From contig OY829545.1 of assembly GCA_963691705.1 (NCBI GenBank), positions 33,095,475 to 33,159,474 of the forward strand: 64,000 nucleotides of DNA. Reading direction: 5' to 3'. Under the pieces are notes generated by a model that made no database searches, was not told where the DNA came from, and worked only from the letters and a program-made list of their open reading frames with translations. Below are positions 56,691 to 64,000 of the stretch, piece by piece. This stretch comes from Viola odorata (taxonomy: Eukaryota > Streptophyta > Magnoliopsida > Malpighiales > Violaceae). The stretch's first letter is position 1. Every line of letters begins with the position of its first letter. A program made the translations under genes and the position numbers.

Positions 56691-59600
56691 ATGACTGAAC
56701 CGGCCAAGACCGATGAAGCACTAATGGCTAGAATCGCAGAGTTAGAGGAGCAAGTTAGGATCACTACAGAAAGAGCCACCAGGGCCGAAAAGGAAAGAGA
56801 TGAAGCTGTCACCGAAGTGCCACCGGTTTTGATCTCCCTCAAACAAAAGGACCTCCCTCTTCGCTCACCGTCGCAGGACCTTCCGTACTCCCACCACTTT
56901 CTGGCCCCCCGGGCCATTGGAGATGGGATAATCCCTTCACTGTACCCACCACTGCAAATCCTACAGTTAAGGCGGGTGAAGAGATCTCCCCGTCGCTTCA
57001 GCACCTTTCAAATCAACCCTGCTGTGAACCCCAGCAAGAGCCAGGCCCACCTAAAGAACCTGTATCTCCCTCCTATTCCCCCGAGCACGGTTCCCGGACC
57101 TGTGGGAACTCAACTCCTCACTTTCAACCCAATACAACCCCAGTTCTCCCCAGAACCAATGCTACCCTTCGATTCTAACCCCATTGGGGCTGAGCCACCG
57201 AAAAGGGACAGACTGAATCTTCTCGAGGAAAGACTCAGAGCAATTGAAGGGGCCGATCCATTCGATCCCACAGGTCCCGCCGATATGTGCATGGTCCCCG
57301 GGATCGTCATACCTCCGAAGTACAAGATCTCCGACTTTGAAAAGTATACTGGGATAGAGTGCCCAAAGACCCACCTTAGAGCATATTGCAACAAGATGGC
57401 AGAGATGATCCACAACGAACCGTTGTTGATCCATCTATTCCGAGAGAGCTTGACCAAGCACGCCCTAACTTGGTATATGGGGCTGGACAGAGCCAGGATC
57501 AGGACGTGGAGAGACCTATCCGATGCCTTCTACCGACAATATAAATTCAACATGGAGGTGGCTCCTGACCGCGCCGACCTGCAAAATCTGGAAAAGAAAA
57601 TCGGCGAGTCCGTGAAGACCTATGCTCAGAAATGGAGAGAGTTGGCTTCGAGAATCTCTCTACCCTTAAGCAACAAGGAACTCTTGTCGATTTTCTTGCA
57701 CACCTTCAAAGCTCCCTACTACACCTACTTGATCTCGAACCCCTCAAACAGCTTCTCCGACATGGTCCTAATTACCGAAAGAGTCGAGCAAGGGATTAAG
57801 TCTGGACGAATCACGCATCCAATACCAGAGTCTGTACCAAAGAAAGCATCAGTCGTGAAAAGGGACGTCGGATTTGTCGCTCCCCAAGCTAATCAAGGGC
57901 AGTCGTTTCCACCACCGCCTTATTTATTGCCACCGCCGTATCATCCGCCATCACTATATCAACCCACCTCCTTTCCTTTTAATTCACCACCAATCGCTAA
58001 TATCGCGCCTCAAAATCCTACACATTTCCCACCACCTCCAATACAAACATCACAACCTATGCAACCCAAGCCATATAACCCACCAAAATACCCAAATAAC
58101 CAAAACACGACCAATAATCGGTGGAACCGAGAGCCTCCACCTCCTCTCCCTCTCCCTGCAGGAGAAATCTACAAGCATCTCCTGGCGGCCGGACAGATCG
58201 TACCGGTTCCTGCTCAGCCTCAATTGCCTCCCTACCCGAAGTGGTATGATCTCAACGCAAGGTGTGAATACCACGCTGGAGCCCCAGGTCACACTCTGGA
58301 AAACTGCTTCGCATTCAAAGCAAAAGTCCATCACTTGATCAAAAGTGGATGGGTATCTTTCGAAGGATTAGCAAAAGGACCCAATACATCCACCAACCCT
58401 CTCCCCAATCAATCCCAAGGAAAAGGAGGGGTGAATGCCATCTCGGCAGGAGAAAGCATCGACCGTCTCTCTTCAGCATCGAGTTGGCCACAAGAACAAC
58501 TTTTTTAGGCCTTAGCTCGAGAGGGATATGTGCCATACGCGGAAAGCAATCGAAGTCACTGCATGTACTGCAAGGGAAGCGACGGTCATAAGATCCAAGG
58601 TTGCGAGTTGTTCGCAGGAAAGGTGAGACAACTCTCGAGTCTCGGAGTAATACAAACCCAGAAAGAGACCCCCGAGGAAGGATCCATCAACACGATCGGA
58701 GATGGATTTCCTATCCCGCATAACGCCGAGGGAACCCCACTCCAAACCGTCCAGAAGAAAGGATCGGCTTCATCGTGCAAGCGGTTCTCCGCGCGCCGCG
58801 ACGAAGGCGACCGCGAGATTGACACCTTGGGCCAACCTTCCGGGAAGTTCGATTACCTCGTCAGGTATTCGGCACCACCCTCCTATTCTAGCACAGTGCC
58901 CTTACTACCCTCTTGGGAATCCTCAGACTCTGAGTCATACCCTTCACCGACATGGTCGCTTCCTCCGTTTCCTTTGAAAGAGATCTACGCGAGCCTCTTG
59001 GCAGACGGGCAGATTACACCATCCCCACTCTCGCCTCAATCCCTTCCTTACCCTAGCTGGTATGATCCAAAGGATAGCTGCGAATATCACGCCGGAACCC
59101 AAGGACACTCCTTGGAAAACTGTTACGACTTTAGAGAGAAGGTCGAGCACCTAACCAAAGAAGGACGAATCTCGTCCAAAGGTTTAACAAGGGGTCCTGA
59201 TATGACAACCAGTCCTCTACCGCACCATAATCCTGGGATGAGCGACATTTGTTCCATTGGAATTGACATTTCTCACCTATCGATGGGGGAAGTACCCAAT
59301 GAAGAATTGTTCTTCGCGTTAGCTAACAACGCTTATCTACCATTCCTGGGGAATAATCAGGCTCAATGCCAATTCTGTCAAGGGGAAAGCAAGCACGACA
59401 TCCAGGATTGCAGACTTTTTTGGTAGAAGGTCAAGCAACTTACCACATTCGGGATCATTCAAACCGAAGGAAAGACTCGAGGAACAATCCACGCCATCGA
59501 GGACAACCCTCCAGCACCGTATTCCTTCAAATACGTGGCCCAAACAGGAGGTGCAGCCCCTGCCCCACGCAAGGTAGTGTTCACATTAGCTGTGAATACC

Positions 59601-60965
59601 CCCAGTCGAGACTTACACGTGGTCCCATTTAACTACGGATACACGGTAGTCACCACCCCTCCGGCAGTCGCACCAACAGCACTCACTGTCGGCGAAGCCT
59701 CTCATATCGGGGGCATGACCCGCACCGGAAGATGTTACATCTCGGAGGAAGTAGAAAAGCAACGACAAGCCAAAGGGAAAGACCCTGTGATCCGCGAAGA
59801 GACGATAGAGGAGACGCAAGGTTTGAGCAAACCTGTAACCGAGGATGAGACAGCCGAGTTCCTCAAGATCATGAAACAGAGCGAGTTCAGCATCATCGAA
59901 CAGCTAAAGAAAACCCCAGCTCGTATTTCCATCATAGAGCTGATCCTTACTTCGGAGCCTCATCGCCAAGCTCTCTTAAAAGTCTTGAAGCAAGCTTTCG
60001 TGACTAAGGATATCACTACAGAAGGGGTGGAATACCTTGTCGGAAGGATCCAGGCCTTAAGCAGCATTTCCTTCTCCGAAGGAGAGATCGACTCCTCAGG
60101 AAGAGATCATAACAAGGCCTTATACATCACAGTAGAATATAAGGGACACGTCATAGCAAAGGCCCTAATCGACAATGGATCCGCACTTAATGTCATGCCC
60201 AGGCATGTCCTCGAACAACTGCCAGTCGATTCCTCCCTCATAAAACATAGCGGAATTATGGCTAGGGCTTTTGATGGCACCACTCGAGAGATCATCGGGA
60301 ATATTGAGTTGGATATGGTCATCGGGCCCCACACTTTCGCCTTGACGTTCCAGATCATGGAAATCCAACCCGCTTACAGCATGCTTCTAGGACGACCTTG
60401 GATCCATTCAGTAGGAGCCGTCCCCTCGTCCTTGCATCAGTGCCTCAAATACGTCAAGGACAATGCCCTCGTCACAATAAAGGCAGAAGAAGCCTTGATC
60501 TGGGCCAAGCATGCATCTGTGCCTTACATCGAAACTGCGAAAACCTTGGAGAGTTCCTTCCAAGCCTTTGAAATCGTCAACATGGATTGGATCGAGGAGG
60601 GATCCCCCGTTTGCGAAGCCTCGAAATCTGGGATAGCCGAAACAACCACTAAGTCAACACTAGAGGGGAGCTTCCAATTGGGAAAACGGCTCGGGGCCGA
60701 GTTACAAGGATCAAAAGGCTGGGCGTCTCCGAAGAGCTTCGGAGACCGATTTGGGTTAGGGTACCAACCCAGCAAGGCCGATTTCACCAGGATCGCCCAA
60801 GAAAAGAAAGAAAAGCAGCTGGCTAAGCTATTTGGATGTTCTGCGCCAGAGGGTAAAATGCCAATCCCCCATATCAGAACCACGTTCCCCTTCGCCGCTG
60901 AAACCATCAATGAAAATCCAATCAGGGTATCAGACCTCCGTATCTGCACTCTAGGAGAAGAATAA
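56691..60965 (+). pseudogene. gag-pro: Ogre gag-protease polyprotein, two in-frame stops
   Basis: A single frame from ATG 56691 to TAA 60963-60965, interrupted by TAG 58506-58508 and TAG 59424-59426. N-terminal short coiled coil (MARIAELEEQVR), proline-rich linker, then the capsid: YTGIECPKTHLRAYCNKMA, RESLTKHALTWYMGLD (~57430-57490), WRDLSDAFYRQYKFNMEVAPD, KIGESVKTYAQKWRELASRI. Then two copies of a zinc-knuckle module: CEYHAGAPGHTLENC (~58265) with CMYCKGSDGHKIQGC (~58563), and CEYHAGTQGHSLENC (~59080) with CQFCQGESKHDIQDC (~59370). The protease near 60165 has ALIDNGSALNVMP (active-site DNG, usual for the lineage) and MLLGRPWIHSVGAVPS (~60380). C-terminal part with GYQPSKADF. Stops aside, it is collinear with Ogre Gag-Pro. 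Confidence 0.9.
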
Positions 60966-61203
60966 TCGTCGCCCGGTTCAGTCATTTTCGTTAAGAAGTC
61001 AGGGGAGTCTGTGCACAACTGGACCATCACCATGCTTCCGGATGTCTCTCCGTAATTTCTCCTTTTGAAAAATATATATATGTTTTTGGCACATTTTCTT
61101 ACGAAAACATTTTTGTAGGGACTCATGTTCCCTTTTGTTAAAAATCAATATATATGCAAATTTTCATTTTACGCATCTCTTTTTTTTCGCATTTTAATGT
61201 CAG
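60966..61203 (+). other. Putative intron between Ogre protease and RT
   Basis: The gag-pro frame (frame 3) ends at 60965 and RT resumes in another frame. The spacer is AT-rich and ends in a T-rich tract with TTTTAATGTCAG (acceptor AG at 61202-61203). A spliced intron at this site is an established Ogre feature. The donor was not identified with confidence; it may lie inside the annotated protease end. Confidence 0.55.
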
Positions 61204-64000
61204 GATGAATGTTAGTTCGGATTGTCATGATAAAACTTATGTCTTTGCTGGCGAAGAAATCATCGTTATGACTGAAAACAAGGCCGAAGTCTCCGACGAA
61301 CTGGCCTGTTTACTAGAAAGTTCAGAAAAGGAAATAACCCCTCATCGGGAGGAATTAGACGAAGTAAACTTGGGGGCAAGCAACGAGAATCAAAAACTGG
61401 TCAAGATCGGAACTACCCTGGATACGGCTCAGAGAGAAAGGTTGATTTCTCTCCTCAAGGACTACTCCGATGTATTCGCATGGTCATACACCAACATGCC
61501 CGGTCTTGATCTCAGGATAGTTGAGCATCGTATTCCATTAAAACCTGAGTTTAAGCCTGTCAAGCAAAAACTTCAGAGGATGCATCCAGACATCCTTCTG
61601 AAAATCAAAGAAGAAGTTACCAAGCAACTAGACGCGAGTTTTTTGAGAGTTGCCGAGTACCCAGAATGGATCGCCAACATAGTGCCAGTGCCTAAGAAAG
61701 ATGGGAAGGTTCGCATGTGCGTGGACTTTCGGGATCTCAATCGAGTCAGCCCTAAGGACGACTTCCCTCTTCCCCATATTGACATCTTAGTAGATAGTGC
61801 CGCCAGAAATGACATGTTCTCTTTCATGGACGGATTCTCAGGGTACAAGCAGATCAAGATGGCACCCGAGGACAGTGAAAAGACGACCTTCATCACGCCC
61901 TGGGGAACCTTCTGATACAAAGTGATGCCCTTCGGATTAAAAAATGCAGGAGCCACATACCAACGTGCTGCCGTCACCCTTTTCCATGACATGATGCATA
62001 AAGAATTGGAAATATATGTCGACGACATGATAGCCAAATCTCACGGTACGCAAGATCATGTAGACATCCTGAGAAAGGTGTTCGAAAGGTTGAGGCAATT
62101 TCGGCTACGGCTAAACCCAGCTAAGTGTACCTTCGGAGTGACTTCCGAGAAGTTGTTGGGATTCATCGTCAGCAACAAAGGCATAGAAGTAGATCCTGAT
62201 AAGATAAAAGCAATTCAAGAGCTGCCCGCTCCCAGCACCGAAACGGAAGTATGAAGCTTCTTAGGACGCATCAACTACATCGCTCGCTTTATCAGCCAGT
62301 TAACACTTACCTGTGAGCCGATGTTCAAAATGCTAAGGAAACACGGAGATTCAGAATGAGACGAAGACTGCCAGGAAGCCTTCGAGAAAATCAAGACATA
62401 TCTGCAAAATCCACCGGTACTAGTTCCCCCAACGCCAGGACATCCCTTGCTCATGTACATGACAGTCACGGCTAGTGCCATGGGTTGCGTTTTGGGACAG
62501 CACGACGAGTCCTGAAGGCGTGAACAAACCATCTATTACCTGAGCAAAAAATTCAACGAATGTGAGAGGCGTTACTCTATGTTGGAGCGAACTTGTTGCG
62601 CCCTAGCATGGTGCACCCGAAGGCTCCTGCAGTACATGTTGTATTACACGACTTGGCTAATCTCTCGCATGGATCCTTTGAAATACATCTTCGAAAAGCC
62701 GTACCTATCAAGTCGCATTTGTAGATGGTAAGTCTTATTAGCTGAGCACGAGATCATCTATGTGACCCGAAAAGCGGTTAAAGCAAGCGCCCTCACTGAT
62801 CACTTGGCTGATCATGCCTCGGATGAGTATGAGTCGTTGAGCTTCGACTTCCCCAATGAGGACATCATAATGATTGAAGATGAGATCACAGAAGATCTCC
62901 GAGAAGACGATTGGTGGACCATGTTCTTCGACGGTGCGGTGAACCTCTCGGGCAAGGGAGTGGGAGCCGTGGTCATAGCCCCAGATGGCAGTCAATTCCC
63001 CATAGCATACAAATTGAATTTCCCATGCACCAATAACGTCGCCGAGAATGAAGCATGCATCAGCGGTCTGACAGCAGCCATCGACTTATAAGTAAAGAAG
63101 CTCTGAATCTTCGGCGATTCAGCATTCGTCATCTATCAAGCCCAGGATCTATGGCAGACACGGGATTCCAAGCTCATCCCTTATCAAAGGCTACTCACCC
63201 AAGTCACACGGGAATTCGAGGAAACTGAGTTCGACCGAGTCGACAGAGAAAAGAACGGCTTCGCAGACGCGTTAGCCACGTTGGCCTCGATGTTTAAGTT
63301 AGAATGCGGAGTAACGCTTCAACCATTAAGAGTGGAAGTAAAGGAAACTCCGGCATGTTGTGTTGCCTTGGAAGAGGAACCTGACGGCAAGTCGTGGTTC
63401 TACGACCTAGTACAGTTCATCAGAAACCGGGAGTATCCATTGGGGGCAAGCCGGGTTAGCAAGAAGACCCTTCAGCGCTTAGCACTAGACTTCTACCTCG
63501 ACGGCGAGGTTCTATTTAAAAGGAGAGCTGATGGAGCTTTGCTTCGCTGCGTCACCATGGCCGAGGCAAAGAGAATCATAGCAGAGATCCACGAAGGGGT
63601 TTGCTCCACACACGCAAGTGGGCATATGATGGCCAGACAAATAATGAGGCAAGGGTATTTTTGGCTCACCATCGAACGAGATTGCATCAGCTATTTCCGG
63701 AAGTGCCACAAATGTCAAATCTACGCGGACCATCTCCAAGTCCCTCCGGCCCCTCTCTTCAACATGACATCGCCTTGGCCTTTTGCGATGTGGGAAATTG
63801 ACATCATCGGCCAAATTCACCCAACAGCCTCTAATGGCCATCGCTTCATCCTTGTAGCAATCGACTACTTCACTAAGTGGGTAGAGGCCACCTCTTACTC
63901 CAACATCACTCAGAAAATGACCATGCGATTCATTGAGAGAAATATCATTTGCCGTCATGGGGTCCCGAAAACAATCATCACGGACAACGGCACCAATCTC
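61204..64000 (+). pseudogene. pol: Ogre RT - RNaseH - second RNaseH - integrase, runs off the window
   Basis: RT: RMCVDFRDLNRVSPKDDFPL (~61712), FMDGFSGYKQIKMAPED (~61825), VMPFGLKNAGATYQRA (~61923) and the catalytic YVDDMIAKS (~62016). First RNase H: MTVTASAMGCVLGQ (~62459) and YYLSKKFNECERRYS. Second, archaeal-type RNase H: MFFDGAVNLSGKGVGAVVIAP (~62922) and NNVAENEACISGL, unique to the Tat lineage. Integrase: H/H with CHKCQ (~63702) and the core WEIDIIGQIHP (first Asp, ~63790), AIDYFTKWVEA and TDNGTNL (second Asp) at the very end. In-frame stops: 61913, 62252, ~62357, ~62513, ~62729, ~63089 and ~63104 (most one C-to-T or G-to-A step from a sense codon). The Glu of DDE and the C-terminus lie beyond 64000. 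Confidence 0.9.

Larger units (their letters stand above)
49777..64000 (+). mobile_element. Ogre/Tat-lineage retrotransposon, 3' end outside window
   Basis: Order on the plus strand: giant LTR, PBS, extra ORF1 before gag, gag-protease in one frame, a frame change with an intron-like spacer between protease and RT, RT, RNase H, a second RNase H, integrase. Extra ORF1, the PR-RT intron and two RNase H domains are the published hallmarks of Ogre within the Tat lineage. At least 14.2 kb are present; the integrase end and 3' LTR lie beyond 64000. Numerous in-frame stops indicate an inactive copy. Confidence 0.9.

Overview
This is nuclear DNA from a flowering plant, most likely a eudicot. The evidence is short, AT-rich, GT-AG-spliced introns, two recognisable plant genes and a dense pile of plant transposable elements: Ty3/Gypsy retrotransposons of the Athila, Ogre/Tat and chromovirus types, a LINE, hAT, Stowaway and MULE-like DNA elements. 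The species cannot be named from the sequence. Only two host genes are supported: the last two exons of an NAD(H)-glutamate dehydrogenase (1-300, +, GDH2-like C-terminus) and a complete 16-exon SUMO ligase gene of the PIAL1/PIAL2 family (18709-24357, -), whose 16 exons give one uninterrupted 846-codon frame.

Layout. 1-300 GDH end; 739-1869 a 1131-bp non-autonomous hAT element with an exact 8-bp target duplication; 2449-3995 an element with ~80-bp inverted ends enclosing an old Athila-like LTR remnant; 4165-6190 a decayed LINE reverse transcriptase split by a solo LTR (4619-5479) and carrying a 145-bp tandem duplication; 6202-7013 a second hAT element with a Stowaway-like MITE inside it; 7171-12231 two truncated Gypsy-type elements (one -, one +) lying head to head; 12232-~15200 a truncated Athila gag and LTR (-); 15200-17414 AT-rich DNA with no gene; 17415-18254 a Pack-MULE-like element with ~190-bp inverted arms around a damaged ribosomal protein eL22 fragment; 18709-24357 PIAL; 24358-28114 intergenic DNA with a Stowaway MITE (25781-26040).

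From 28115 to the end of the window is one nest of retrotransposons. A chromovirus (-, 28115-31906, 3' LTR plus pol with a C-terminal chromodomain) is cut in its protease by an Athila array (-). The array reads LTR1 (31907-34425), env-like, pol, gag, PBS, LTR2 (42594-45080), then a second Athila body (env-like, pol 3' half) that shares LTR2 with the first. The second body is cut in its reverse transcriptase at 49776/49777 by an Ogre-type element (+), whose 3897-bp 5' LTR, tRNA primer site, ORF1, gag-pro, putative intron and RT-RNaseH-second RNaseH-integrase run off the window end at 64000. Insertion order is therefore chromovirus, then Athila, then Ogre.

The retroelements carry nonsense codons and frameshifts, many explainable as C-to-T change at CAG, CAA, CGA or TGG. 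The most unusual signals are a perfect 12-bp palindrome (TCTTAGCTAAGA) and relatives dispersed through LTR and coding parts of the Athila elements, a 14-bp polypurine-tract core present three times per Athila unit (including between pol and env), a duplicated zinc-knuckle module in the Ogre gag, and ~55-bp tandem repeats inside the Ogre LTR.
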